A stretch of DNA of 32,429 nt, from NCBI GenBank assembly GCA_030180075.1, contig JASNJN010000092.1, positions 1-32,429 on the forward strand. The letters run 5' to 3'. Origin of the DNA: Mikrocytos mackini (taxonomy: Eukaryota > Endomyxa > Ascetosporea > Mikrocytida > Mikrocytiidae). The notes below the pieces were generated by a model. That model did not search any database. It was not told where the DNA came from and worked only from the letters and a program-made list of their open reading frames with translations. Made by a program: the position numbers and the translations under genes. The stretch's first letter is position 1. Every line of letters starts with the position of its first letter. Positions 1 to 9,660 of the stretch are shown piece by piece.

Positions 1-208
1 ACCAACAATAAGTCATATTAAATTTAACCCACGAAGTTTAAGAATATTCTAGAAACAACACTTTATAGATTGAAACTCATTCTCCCCTATTTTGACTCAT
101 TCTTCCCTATTTNNTNNNNANANNNANAATNAGTTTCAATCNANAAAGTGTTGTTTCTAGAATATTCTTAAACTTCGTGGGTTAAATTTAATATGACTTA
201 TTGTTGGT
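1..208. repeat. Foldback element / MITE with 80-bp inverted arms
   Basis: Positions 1-80 are the exact reverse complement of 129-208 wherever bases are called, so base i pairs with base 209-i. The arms begin ACCAACAATAAGTC and end with its complement. The 48-bp centre (81-128) holds a partial direct repeat of a CTCATTCTYCCCTATTT unit and a cluster of ambiguous bases. This is either a foldback/MITE with long terminal inverted repeats or an assembly fold-back at a contig end. Only one flank is present, so no target duplication can be tested. Confidence 0.85.
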
Positions 209-693
209 TGAAGTAACATAGAAGTCAAATATGTAATGAATTTTGTCTGGTTTGATTTTACGATTTAAGAACAGCTATGAGTATTGTGCCAAACCATACC
301 GTTTTTATTACTTTGGTAAGAGTGTTGTGTGGATTCTGGTGTCTGTCGGCTATATTGGGCATACAAACATAATAGAATATTTAAAAAAACCATTATTATG
401 TATGTTCACGCTTTTAGTCTCTTGCCATTTATCTTCGGATACTTGGTTACCATAATAAGTTTTAGGGTAATGAAAACATAACAAAAAAGTCAAAATAAGC
501 TAAAAAGGTCAAAATGGAAAAATAGGCGCAGCTTTTCGAGCCTTATTTCATGTTAGAAGTTATTTTAACATATTTATTAAGCATTGACAAAACCATACCA
601 AAAAATCAAAAACCTATTTTTGTAGTCCCTACACATAAGGTAGTTTTGGCCAAAATTTATGGATATACTGCCAAAAAGGTTTTGGACAGGTCG
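209..693. other. AT-rich stretch without a supported gene
   Basis: I see only short, low-complexity reading frames here, the longest about 70 codons with no recognisable motif. No RNA gene or inverted repeat stands out. It is most likely intergenic or eroded transposon sequence. Confidence 0.5.
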
Positions 694-1837
694 GTTTAAA
701 CCAGAGGTGTCAAAAATGGAAAAATTCTATTCCGATTCCGACCGACTCCGACGTCGGATCGGTCGGAAGAGTTTTCCTTTCCGATCGCTCATGTAAATTG
801 AAATTACTATTTTTCACGAAAAAGTTTTATTGTACATATTTACTAAATATATTTGTAATAAAAAATTTTACCATGCAATAAAAGACCATGATTAATTTCC
901 AACCACAAAATCGTGACTATTGTGTTATTTTTATACTGAACATATACCCTTGTATATGATATATTAAAATCATATAGGTTATATCAAACCATTAGCTCCA
1001 TTTAAAGTGCTTTCAAGCCCTATAATATAAAATAAACTTTTTATGTTATATTTTAACTTGATAAGTGCCACAAAATCATTTAAAATTATTTTTTATTTTA
1101 TGTCTTTTGAATTCAATATTTAAACTTATAATGAAGCTATATCGATTGGTTTGAGGTTTGTGTAACATTGTGGACTTAATTACACTATATTATTGTATCA
1201 AAAGTGATTTTATATTAAAATTAAGAAGACATGCCCTTTTGGGTCAGAAAATTGAGATTTTACAATGCCCTTCCGGCCGGTTCCGACCCGATTGGGTTGG
1301 AAAAGTGTCGGTCGGAAGAAGGTCCAAAAATCACCAAAAATTCTCAACAAATCACAAAAGACCAAAATTATTAATAATATCACCTTTTAAACTTATTGAA
1401 CCCATTCGATGATTTAGATAAGTGAAATAAACTATATTCGTAGGGATAATTCTATTTGGATGTGTTGAAAATCTTGATTTATCAACTGTTATAACTAGGG
1501 GTCGGAAAATATATGACAAAAAATCGGAAAATATATGATTATATATGATTTTGCCAAAATCTAATTATAATTTCGAATTTTCAATAAAATAAAACATATG
1601 AATTTCTTCAAATCGGAGTAAGTATGGGTGAAAATTTTCCAGAAATTTGGTAAAAATATATGATTTATATCAAATCACATATTTTCCGACCCCTAGTCAT
1701 AACACTATTTTGATCAATATTTTTCAAAAATTCTTAAATTTTACTACCAAAATGATTTTCATTTTCGACCCGAGTCCGCCCGACCCGTTTCGGGTCGGGT
1801 CCGGAATTCGTCGAAAATTCTCATATCTCGTTTAAAC
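694..1837. mobile_element. TTAA-type nonautonomous element, copy A1
   Basis: The element starts GTTTAAACCAGAGGTGTC and ends with an imperfect complement (ATTCTCATATCTCGTTTAAAC region). TTAA sits inside the GTTTAAAC at each end. GC-rich palindromic clusters built from CCGACC/GGTCGG lie next to both ends (about 720-790 and 1765-1805), with another near 1268-1325, in otherwise AT-rich DNA. It contains the hAT-like MITE at 1496-1695, so its own length is near 936 bp. No transposase is encoded. Compared with the copies at 1830, 20336 and 23273, this is the most divergent member and may be a composite of two elements. Confidence 0.6.
1496..1695. mobile_element. hAT-like MITE, copy B1
   Basis: A 200-bp element with inverted ends TAGGGGTCGGAAAATATATG and its complement. 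It is flanked by GTTATAAC (1488-1495) and GTCATAAC (1696-1703), an 8-bp target duplication with one mismatch. Eight-bp duplications and TAGGG-type ends are typical of the hAT superfamily. It has no coding capacity and lies inside element A1. It is closely related, in opposite orientation, to the copy at 3445-3621. Confidence 0.85.
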
Positions 1838-2220
1838 TAGAGGTGAGAATTTGGCCATTTATTGAGAACCGCCCGAACCGACCCGCCGAACGGGCGGGCG
1901 GTTTCACATTTCTTAACCGTTTTATTTTCAGTGAAAATCTGAAAATTTTCGAATTTTTTTAAAAAAATTTATAAAGAAAAAACATATAAAAATATACAAT
2001 TAAAAACTACTATTGCCTTAAAATTTGCCCAAACTTGTTGAGAATATAGTTTAAATACTTAGAAAATAGAAAATTATATTTGTTTTGGAAATTTCTTTTA
2101 AAAAAGATAAGTCACCTGTTAATGAGAATTTTTTCGGAAAACGACCTTCACCGCCCGAAACCGAACCGCGCGGTTCGGTTTCGGTCGGGCGGGCTGATAA
2201 TTCTCACCTCTAGTTTAAAC
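1830..2220. mobile_element. TTAA-type MITE, copy A2
   Basis: A 391-bp element with perfect 22-bp inverted ends (beginning GTTTAAACTAGAGGTGAG). Each end is followed by a GC-rich palindrome: 1869-1901 built from CCGCCCG/CGGGCGG, and 2150-2192 centred on CCGCGCGG. Its first eight bases are also the last eight of element A1, so the two elements abut at one shared GTTTAAAC. No coding capacity. TTAA at both ends suggests a piggyBac-like target, but that class is an inference. Confidence 0.8.
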
Positions 2221-2980
2221 CTCCCAACCCCGCCGGTTGAATTGAAAAATGCCACAANAATTGNANNNCACCAACATGAACTTCGTAGTATACTACCCTT
2301 GTTTTGGAAATAACCTGGATCAAGGATAAGTTTCTTCCTGGAGATGCAGGAACAGTTGTAGAAGGGGATGTTCCTTGCACGGATCTCCCGTAGTTGCGGG
2401 TTAGATGTAAGTTGAAACCGCTTTCATCGAGATATAATAAGTTGTATTGTTGATTATCCGTCATTGTGTTTAGAATATCCCCTGCAAAACTGAATCTTTT
2501 CTCAATTGTACGTTCATTGTTACGCTCTGTTGGACTTATTTGGATTCTCTTACGAGTGATTCTGAAAGCTATTAATGTTCTGTGTATAGTTGTTAAAGAA
2601 AACGTGGTGTTAAATTCCTCAAAAAGACAATTTTGCAGTTCGCTCAATGTCAATATGCTGTTTTCTTCTATAGATTTAATCAAAAACTTCTCATGAACTT
2701 GTAAAATCTTTTTCTTTGCACCCCGCCTGTTCACAGGGCCAACAACTTGATCCTTATTTTTATAAACTTTTCTTACTGTGCTTTTCTTAACGTTTAAAGT
2801 TGTTGCAATTTGATTCCACGAATAGCCCCCATCCCTTAAAATAATAACCCTTTCTCTCTCTTGGTCGGTAACTATATGGTTGCGACGGCGCTCATTGGTC
2901 GGAGTGGTGACGATTATATCGGCATCTTCCATATCAATATCGGATTGTAGGTCGCTCTGGCTGTCAGAATATAATGTCAT
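2221..2980 (-). pseudogene. Tc1/mariner-IS630-like transposase, C-terminally truncated
   Basis: About 236 readable residues starting from the ATG at 2980-2978. The N-terminal half contains a helix-turn-helix segment (GYSWNQIATTLNV...STVRKVYK), followed by a second DNA-binding region. Then comes LLYLDESGFNLH, which carries the first catalytic Asp of the DDE fold, with NYGRS downstream as in IS630/Tc1 proteins. The frame runs into ambiguous bases near 2257-2270 and ends at element A2, so the second Asp and final Glu/Asp are missing. A full family member would be about 330-350 residues. An AAATTT-type motif lies directly upstream of the start. It cannot encode an active enzyme as it stands. Confidence 0.85.
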
Positions 2981-2981
2981 C

Positions 2982-3003
2982 AAATAAAATTTAAAATTTA
3001 AAA
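2982..3003 (-). promoter_or_regulatory. AAATTT-type start-site motif of the transposase gene
   Basis: On the minus strand, CTTTTAAATTTTAAATTTTA lies directly upstream of the transposase ATG at 2980. It has the same composition and spacing as the motifs in front of the host genes at 14416 and 28398. This is known as a microsporidian start-associated signal, and its role here is inferred. Confidence 0.5.
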
Positions 3004-3110
3004 GTTAAAAGTTCATTTTGATATTTTGATTGTTAAGCGTATACAATGATCAGTCTGCATGTTCAGAATAGAATACACATTTTTCTAGGTTATATTTCCA
3101 GTATGCACTT

Positions 3111-3285
3111 AAATTTGAAAAGGGGTGTATTTTAATTTGAAAAAGGGTGTACTTAAATTTGAAAAGGGGTGTACCCTATTTTGAGAAAGGGTGTACCAGT
3201 TTTGAAAAAGGGTGTACTAATTTTGAAAAAGGGTGTACTTATTTTGAAAAAGGATGCACTTATTTTGAAAATGGGTGTAAAATTT
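3111..3285. repeat. Tandem repeat array, about 8 units of 21-22 bp
   Basis: About eight imperfect copies of a unit close to TTTTGAAAAAGGGTGTACTTA run head to tail. The array lies 130 bp 5' of the truncated IS630-like transposase start and next to the inverted-repeat element at 3320. It may be a subterminal transposon repeat or an independent minisatellite. Confidence 0.9.
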
Positions 3286-3319
3286 TATAAAAACCTCTAT
3301 AAATCTACATCCATTATTT

Positions 3320-3752
3320 GAGGCACTTAGAATCAAAAGAGCGCAGAGTGATTTCTAAAAAGTGAAAATATAGATTGATAAGTGTAAAATACTTCGTCTT
3401 TAAATATTAGATAGGTAATTTATTTTATTAATTATATTTATGACTAGGGTCGGAAAATATGTGATTTGGTACAAATCATATATTTTTGCCAAATTTCTGG
3501 GAAATTTTCACCTATAATTACTCCGATTTTAAGGAATTCATATATTTTATTTTATTGAAAATTTGAACTTATAATTAGATTTTGGCAAAATCATATATAA
3601 TCATATATTTTCCGACCACTATTTATGACTAACAAAAATCAATTGCCTCCAACTTCAAACAAAAGTATTAGGGTCAATATATTTCATTAATGAGGCCTAA
3701 TATTTTCCATTTTGAAAATGTCACTTTGCGCTCTTTTGATTCTAAGTGCCTC
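3320..3752. mobile_element. Inverted-repeat element J with nested hAT-like MITE
   Basis: Ends match over 31 of 32 bases as inverted repeats (left end GAGGCACTTAGAATCAAAAG; right end its complement, finishing at 3752). Weaker inverted similarity extends outward on both sides. After removal of the MITE at 3445-3621 and one target copy, the element is about 248 bp. No clear target duplication was found, so the superfamily is open. No coding capacity. Confidence 0.8.
3445..3621. mobile_element. hAT-like MITE, copy B2
   Basis: A 177-bp element with TAGGGTCGGAAAATATGTGA at the left and the complement of TAGTGGTCGGAAAATATATG at the right. It is flanked by perfect 8-bp duplications TTTATGAC (3437-3444 and 3622-3629). 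The interior matches copy B1 in reverse orientation. It is inserted in element J. Confidence 0.9.
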
Positions 3753-3754
3753 AT

Positions 3755-3883
3755 TTATAAATGGAATTCTAAATGGGATAATTGTTTATATTTATTTACA
3801 AATTCCTTCACATCTAAAATATGCCTACTGTATTTGTGATTCATATAAACATTATCATCAACATCTAATTCAAAGTATTTCAT
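3755..3883 (-). pseudogene. Short ORF (42 aa), probably a truncated gene fragment
   Basis: The ORF begins MKYFELDVDDNVYMNHKYS and ends at a stop next to the right end of element J. Upstream there is an A/T-rich stretch with AAATTTTTAA just before the ATG, resembling the start signal of other genes here. I do not recognise the family. Its abrupt end at the element boundary suggests the 5' end of a gene cut off by an insertion. It could also be a chance frame. Confidence 0.3.
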
Positions 3884-4974
3884 TGAATTAAAAATTTAAT
3901 GCAAAAATTTTATTGCAAAATTTAATTGATTTCTCCCAATTAAACCCACACATCTTTAAAACTTCTGTCCTCTTTACAACTTCCTTCTTTAGCTTCTTTG
4001 TTTAAGGATATACACCTTAATTCACTCATACTCTACTATCTTATTTGATCAATAAAACCACCTCTAATATGGTCGTCATTCTTGCATAGCCTACTATCAT
4101 GGGCATTTGAATACTAGATTTAGAAAGTACTTCTCGGGAGGCTTATACTTTGTTGTTCTTTTCTGTGACTAAATGTACAGGCAAATAAGAGTCTTCCGAA
4201 GCTTGAAACGCGCCTGTTGTTCATATAGCTTAGTAGCCTGAGAAATAAGAGATAAGATGTTGTCATTTTGATATAGAAGTCTATTAAGAACCACATAACC
4301 CGTGGTTTGATATTAGTAAGGAAATTATTAAAATTTAAAATTTTGAAAACATTATTTTCAGTTTTTCAAAACTACAGGCACCGCTATTTGCTTAGTTTTT
4401 TCATATTACTCATAAACACTTTCAAAAACATCTTACGTTTGCCAAATAAATTTTATTGGTCTTACAAAACATTTTTGAAAATGGACAGGCATATTTTACC
4501 TCTATCAACGAGTTTGTTAATTGGGGCGGCACATACACCAATGTAAACATAGCATTGTTGTATGTACCGACTTATACCATAAACTGGGTTGTTAATTCGA
4601 TTTATTTTTTTATAAAACATAACAATTACAGGAATAGGGCGTTTATTGTGTATATTCCGTCGTGGTCAAATACTTACTACCCATATGGGTACCTAACTCA
4701 GGTTTACGATCACGACCGTACCGTGTACCCTACTCTGCATATAGCATTAGCTGTGTTATCCGAGACATGACGGTTTTGGCATGCCACTCATATTTGGTGG
4801 TTTCGGGCCTTTTATTCCTTGTTCCCTTCAGCTGATTGTTGCCTACGTGGGAACATTGGAAATTGGCCCCTGCATAGTATTTTACTACGGCGCCATTATT
4901 CGGAGGTTTCTCCGACCCAACACTCCGCCCTGATCTTTCCACAGTCATACTGTGCGTTACTAAAGCAGGGGAAT
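3884..4974. other. Gene-poor stretch with a GC-richer pocket (4660-4974)
   Basis: Most of this is AT-rich with no supported gene. A plus-strand frame at 4456-4770 has no recognisable motif and no start signal. From about 4660 the base composition rises noticeably and contains small palindromes such as ACCCATATGGGT. This pocket meets the MULE transposase remnant near 4974 and probably belongs to an inserted element, possibly an LTR fragment, but I could not define its ends. Confidence 0.35.
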
Positions 4975-5904
4975 GTTGGGATTTCTTTGAAAATTTCACA
5001 TTGGTCTCCATTCTATTTATATTATTCCCAACATTTTCGCCAATAAAATTATTAATATCTTCATTTTTCTTGGTTTTCACATTGGTTCTCTTATTTATAA
5101 ATTCAAACATAAGTTTGTGAATATGTTTGCTACATTTTTTAGATATGAGTATGGACCATTGTATAATGCTTGATGCCGACAAACATTGCAGTTGGGGAAT
5201 TCTTTGATACAATTGAATTTGCATGTCTCTCCGAAATATAAGATTGTATATTCGTGATAAGAGAATTTATTTTCTTCATACTCTTTAAATTCGGATGTGT
5301 CTAAGTCATAAATTTTGCTATGATTTAAAGTTGAACTTAGTTGGCCATGTGTCCGGTTTGTCTTTATTTGTCTGATGTTTCTAATTTTATTTTCCTTATC
5401 CGTCCGATTCACATTTTTAAGTAACTTTTCAATGAGAAAATCAATTCTATTTCTGGCCAGATTCCTTAAATAAATCCTTTTAAATGAGGAAAACCAACTT
5501 TCACAAAGATTATTGGCTGTAAAAGGCGCAAACTTTCTTGAATATGCTGCCCATTTATCAGCATTCTTTACATACGTCCTATTAAAGTAATCAAAATAAT
5601 TTTCATTTGTTTCCTACATCACATTCAATAAAACTGGCAACTTGTGTTGAAATACCTATTTATTATCTATTGATAATATATAATCAATTAAATTTCTAGG
5701 CCGTTGTCTTTGTTTATCCGACGAACCAAACATTATCACATTTTTCCATAAAATTTTCTTAACATGATACAAACACCATATATGGGGAAGGTTGGTATTA
5801 AATGTGTCTGTCCATGCATTATAGAATCCATTGTAGCAATCAGACATCAAATATTTAGGCTGTGGAAAATTAATAGAGTTTCCAATTACCGGGTCTGTAA
5901 AATT
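4975..5904 (-). pseudogene. MULE (Mutator-like) transposase remnant 1
   Basis: Three minus-strand frames follow one another. The first (5904-5656) has YLMSDCYNGFYNAW, carrying the second catalytic Asp, then PHIWCLYHVKK. The second (about 5615-5095) has a Trp/Arg-rich segment and TANNLCESWF, where the Glu is the expected third catalytic residue. The third, shifted near 5140, has KKCSKHIHKL, the second half of a SWIM-type zinc motif begun by NCNVC in the previous frame. At least two frameshifts separate these parts. The N-terminal DNA-binding part and first catalytic Asp are missing. The break near 5905 coincides with a perfect hairpin, so an insertion probably removed them. Confidence 0.85.
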
Positions 5905-5940
5905 ATACCGGTTACCGAATTTAGCTTCGGTAACCGGTAT
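5905..5940. repeat. Perfect 15-bp-arm hairpin at a transposon breakpoint
   Basis: ATACCGGTTACCGAA (5905-5919) is followed by a 6-base loop and its exact complement (5926-5940). MULE transposase similarity stops precisely at this hairpin. Related ACCGGTAT/ATACCG palindromic pieces recur at 7385-7431, which could be the other end of the same inserted element. Confidence 0.7.
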
Positions 5941-7436
5941 TCTGTTACATTGAGATAATATACAATATACCAAGGGAATTAGAAATAATTCAATTTAAAA
6001 TGGAAAAATTTCACCTAATTTACCTTTATAATCCCAACCAAACACATTCAGGGCATATGATGTTATAAAGCATAATTATTAGTAAAGTAAAACATGCAAA
6101 AGTTAGTGAAGAGATCGATAGTTTCAGACCCAAATTATTTATTTAAATAAAATTAGGCACATTGTGCCGAGTGCTTTATATGCACCTTGTCTCCGTGACT
6201 TCTTATCCAAACTCCTTTCTTTTCTTTGGCTGAACATCTGGTTATATTTGTCTCAGTGACGCCTTGGGCGTTGTATGACATACTTCACCAGGCGCGAGTT
6301 CCCCTGGGGTATATTCCAGCGTCTAGCAGAAGTGACTTACGGCCTCTTCTGAAGGACTTATTGCCAAGCTTTTGTTCTTTCTTATTGGTCTTACAGCCCT
6401 TCAATTCTTATTGTTTTGGGTCTTATTGCCTATATCTCTTCTCAGAAAGAAGTTGGTTTGAACGACAACATTGAGGCTGTCGTTCTATCTTCTAGCCAGA
6501 GGCTATGAAGTAACCATCATATCATACCCTAATGTGGGCTGTATGGTTGACAGCACAATGTTGGAACACACTCTGTGTCCAACTTTCAGAGAAAATTTGG
6601 TGCAGAAATGGAAGTACGTGACTCATTTTGAGTTGCAAGAGTTTTAGGACTCGGCACAAACTGTGATTTGAATCCGACTCCCCGCCTTCTGTTGTTCTCT
6701 CGAACCGCGTTTGAGCGTTTGGGGTACAGTCCACATTGGATCCCACGATGAGCATTTTCATCACCGTGGGTGTGGTACAACCAAAGGTTGCTAGGAATTT
6801 CGCCCAAGAGACCATTTTGAAGGTCTGGTCTTTCTTTTGCCTTGGGCCTCTATTTCTCGGCTCGTCGACTCCAGTTGGACCTGCTCCGTGGATTATGCAA
6901 TGTGCAACATTCTCACGGAGACTAACAACCGATGAATTGTCCTCTGTGAGGAATTTCAATGGTTGGAAAAAAAATTAAAAATTTAATTTTTTAAAAGTTA
7001 GTATGTTTATATTAGTATTTTGTGTTAAAATAACTGAATGAGGTTTCCATAATGTAATATTTTATCCATTTTAATATAATTTATATTTCCTATTGCGTTT
7101 CTGCAATGTTATTTATATACTCCTTTAATCAATATAGTATTGATAAGCGGAATTAAAAACAACCGGCTAACATTCCTATTATTGCAAAGAACATCCAATA
7201 TGAATTTATCTTGTTTATACGTATTAGATGACTATCTCCATGTTAAAAATAAATTCCATCATCTTTATAGCTCAAAATTAAAAATTAAATTTTAAAAAAC
7301 ATCATCTGGAAATTCGTGCTTGAAATACTAATACAATATAACGATATTCGCGCATATTTATTTCAAAGAATTTAAAATTATGATTACCGGTATTTGTCAA
7401 AATACCGTTATTTCGATATATACCGGTGTTGATTTT
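5941..7436. other. Unassigned insert, GC-rich core at about 6160-6960
   Basis: This stretch is bounded by related ACCGGT-palindrome sequences at 5905-5940 and 7385-7431. Its central 800 bp is clearly richer in G+C than the surroundings. On the minus strand a 145-codon frame (6959-6522) is preceded by an AAATTT-like run at about 6967-6997, but lacks an ATG at that point and matches nothing I recognise. A hairpin TTGGAACACA/TGTGTCCAA lies near 6552-6576. It may be a retroelement or DNA-transposon internal region. Outside the core there is only AT-rich sequence. Confidence 0.35.
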
Positions 7437-7509
7437 GGAAACTCTAAGAGTAGGTGATATAATCAAGTAAGTTGTTTCGATAAACTTGATACNTGNCTTT
7501 GGNATAATT

Positions 7510-7934
7510 GAATCATTAGCAACAACAACGTGGTTTTTATATGATAATAATGTTATATCTTTAATAAACTGTTTAAAACCATCTGTTGCACTATTCTAAG
7601 AGGCAGCCAGCATTTAACTAGAACATTAAAAATAATGTCATTAAGTTTGGTTTTGTTGGCCTTTGAAAGTTTTGAATTATGAATATGCGATAAAACAAAT
7701 GGAGTGTTGAGTAGACAGCATTTATGCGAAAGTAAAGATGATGTTCCACTCTTTTTGCTATGGTAGTAATAAGTGTTGTAGCATGTATCACAAACCGTGA
7801 GACCATTATCTTTGACAAGTGAAACGGCACCAAGCGATACTGGAGTAATTTGGCTTGATCCTTACGATGTTTTCATATTGTTCTTTTGTCAATACTTTCC
7901 CAGGCGAAAGTTCTTCTGCAGTGGGGGTTTTCAT
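7510..7934 (-). pseudogene. hAT transposase N-terminal fragment with BED zinc finger
   Basis: The ATG is at 7934-7932, and the first ~40 codons are followed by a frameshift. The next frame contains VCDTCYNTYYYHSKKSGTSS and LLSHKC, a BED-type zinc finger (C-x2-C with downstream H and C). It continues to KCWLPLRIVQ, which resembles the conserved LPF-x-V segment of hAT dimerisation regions. A second frameshift near 7580 leads to GFKQFIKD. The remainder of the RNaseH-like domain is absent, and ambiguous bases follow at about 7492-7503. A TTTTTAAAATTATATTTT motif precedes the start. It is dead, but shows that hAT enzymes existed in this genome, a plausible source for the MITEs with 8-bp duplications. 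Confidence 0.75.
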
Positions 7935-8100
7935 AAGAAAATATAATTTTAAAAACGAAAGTAAATCAATACTTAAACAACTATATTATAAGTACTTTAT
8001 ATATTAAAATGGTATCGTTCCTTTAAAATTGATATTTAACTTCAATTTTCGAAGAAATGCCTTGACATGAGCGTTTTTCATGTTTCCGAGGTACTTCTGT

Positions 8101-8125
8101 CTGAACCCGACTCGTTTGGGTTCAG
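8101..8125. repeat. Short hairpin CTGAACCC/GGGTTCAG
   Basis: An 8-bp perfect stem with a 9-base loop lies upstream of the integrase remnant. It is not followed by a T-run and has no clear role; it could be part of an eroded transposon end. Confidence 0.5.
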
Positions 8126-8164
8126 ACGAGCCAGTGAACCAGGAATTTTCATCTCTGAATAGAA

Positions 8165-9660
8165 CATATTTAGTTCTGTGTATTAATGCTTTCTGACCCC
8201 TACACTAAATGGAGTGAGGTTGCAATTTTATTAGACATAAAATATACTACGGTGATAAAGAATTGGGAAGAATGTGTTTGAACAAATTCCCACAGCCAAT
8301 TAGATTATTGTCAAACAGAGGCACATGATATACGTTTCAGGACATGAAAAAGTTATGTGATAGCTTAGGAATAAAAAATCGCTATACTTCACCATATAAC
8401 CTTAGAAGTAATGGATTTAGTGAAATAATCAATCAAGGAATAGGAATAACGTTTAGAGCTAATACAGACGTCTACATACAGGACATACCAGTGTTGCTTA
8501 AAAGACGATCGAACTTAAACGTAAACCGAAGTATACGAACCACCCACAAGGAGTACTTTAACCGGAACGCATTCTAAATCCCTTGGACAGGTCATTAAAA
8601 GACAAAGTAAAAACAGATCTATTAAGGAGAGAAGAAATAAACAGAAATTAAAACCGACAACATCATTACAATAGGGTAGGAGAACGGGTACAGTAAACTA
8701 CGAAGGTTTGGCCCATCTAAAGACTTAATCACTCCATTCTTAGCCGATTTTTAGAGGGTTTGGTCCAATTTAATTAAAAATATTTTACTGTTTAAGTGCT
8801 TCTGGGGGTCTGAAAATGATACAGGATCGTGAAAATATTGAATCTACCCCTAACCAATCGCCTATACATTGTTTTATTAAGTTCTTTAGGTGGGCAACAT
8901 TCTAGTGTTAGCCCAATTACAACATAATTTTGAAATACCTGTAAATTGTGTTTATCTCCATTTTAAACCGAACTCTGTGGTTAAAACGTTTCCCCATGAG
9001 TTTGCTTTTTTTAAAATTGACATATTGGTTATAGTTAATTATTACTCGGCCATGCCTTTACCGAGACCACTCTCCCACCCGGCTGTCATCGTGACACTCC
9101 TAACTCTCTACTCTTTGGCCGCACCAGCCACGCTCCCTCTACAACTTGCTACAACTTCCCTGATTCCCCGTGAGTTTACTTGTATTTAAAAATCACTATT
9201 CGTTTTTTATATATGAAAATAGACATAATTCATAGGTTTTATATTATTTTCCCGAATTGATGATATGACCAAATGTCCCCCTTGGGGAACAACAAATGAG
9301 ATTTTTGTTACCAAATATAAAGAGAATCTAGATTTCCTAGTCACTCTAATCTTAGCCAATCCAAGGCATTTTGGGATAAAAACCGGCTAAACCTTCAGAG
9401 TTTACTGTATATATAAAGACCCATTACCCAGACAGGCTAGAGGAGAAATGGAAAGGCCCCCACTACGATTGTTAAGACAAATGAAAGCAGACCGTTTTAA
9501 AGTCGATAGGGAGGAAACAGCTTAGAACTTGAGGAATATAAGACAAGTTCCGATGGGGAAGGATGTCGTGGTAAAGATGTCGAACCTATTTCCGAAGACA
9601 ATAATAATCATGGTAATGTTGTAAGTGAAGCTGGGAGATATAGAACCAGCCTATTTTCGG
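8165..9660 (+). pseudogene. Ty3/gypsy retrotransposon integrase remnant, split by a MITE
   Basis: From 8165 the frames read YLVLCINAF then PYTKWSE, the start of a Ty3/gypsy integrase core. After two disruptions come LLSNRGT, KKLCDSLGIKN, YTSPYN and NGFSEIIN, the core's second and third catalytic segments. The expected Asp is Asn in both CINAF and LLSNRGT. A TA-flanked element occupies 8691-9407, and directly after it the integrase frame resumes with the C-terminal RLEEKWKGPHY segment typical of this family. Several stops and frameshifts follow to about 9660. No LTRs, reverse transcriptase or gag were recognised. The copy is inactive. Confidence 0.8.
8691..9407. mobile_element. Tc1/mariner-like MITE inside the integrase remnant
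   Basis: A 717-bp element with imperfect inverted ends: left CAGTAAACTACGAAGGTTTG, right the complement of CAGTAAACTCTGAAGGTTTA. It is flanked by TA at 8689-8690 and 9408-9409. TA duplications and CAGT-type ends are typical of the Tc1/mariner superfamily. Removing it with one TA restores an in-frame GERV to IK junction in the integrase, which independently confirms both boundaries. The GC-richer 99-codon frame inside (8890-9189) has no motif and is probably chance. Confidence 0.85.

Noticed and set aside
3111-3285. CRISPR-like array
   Set aside because: The repeats are directly tandem without unique spacers, and the window is eukaryotic.
4456-4770. 104-codon plus-strand frame
   Set aside because: No motif, no start signal, odd composition, and it overlaps a GC-richer block probably of transposon origin; not supportable as a gene.
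8890-9189. 99-codon plus-strand frame
   Set aside because: It lies wholly inside the TA-flanked MITE and shows no recognisable domain; most likely a chance frame.
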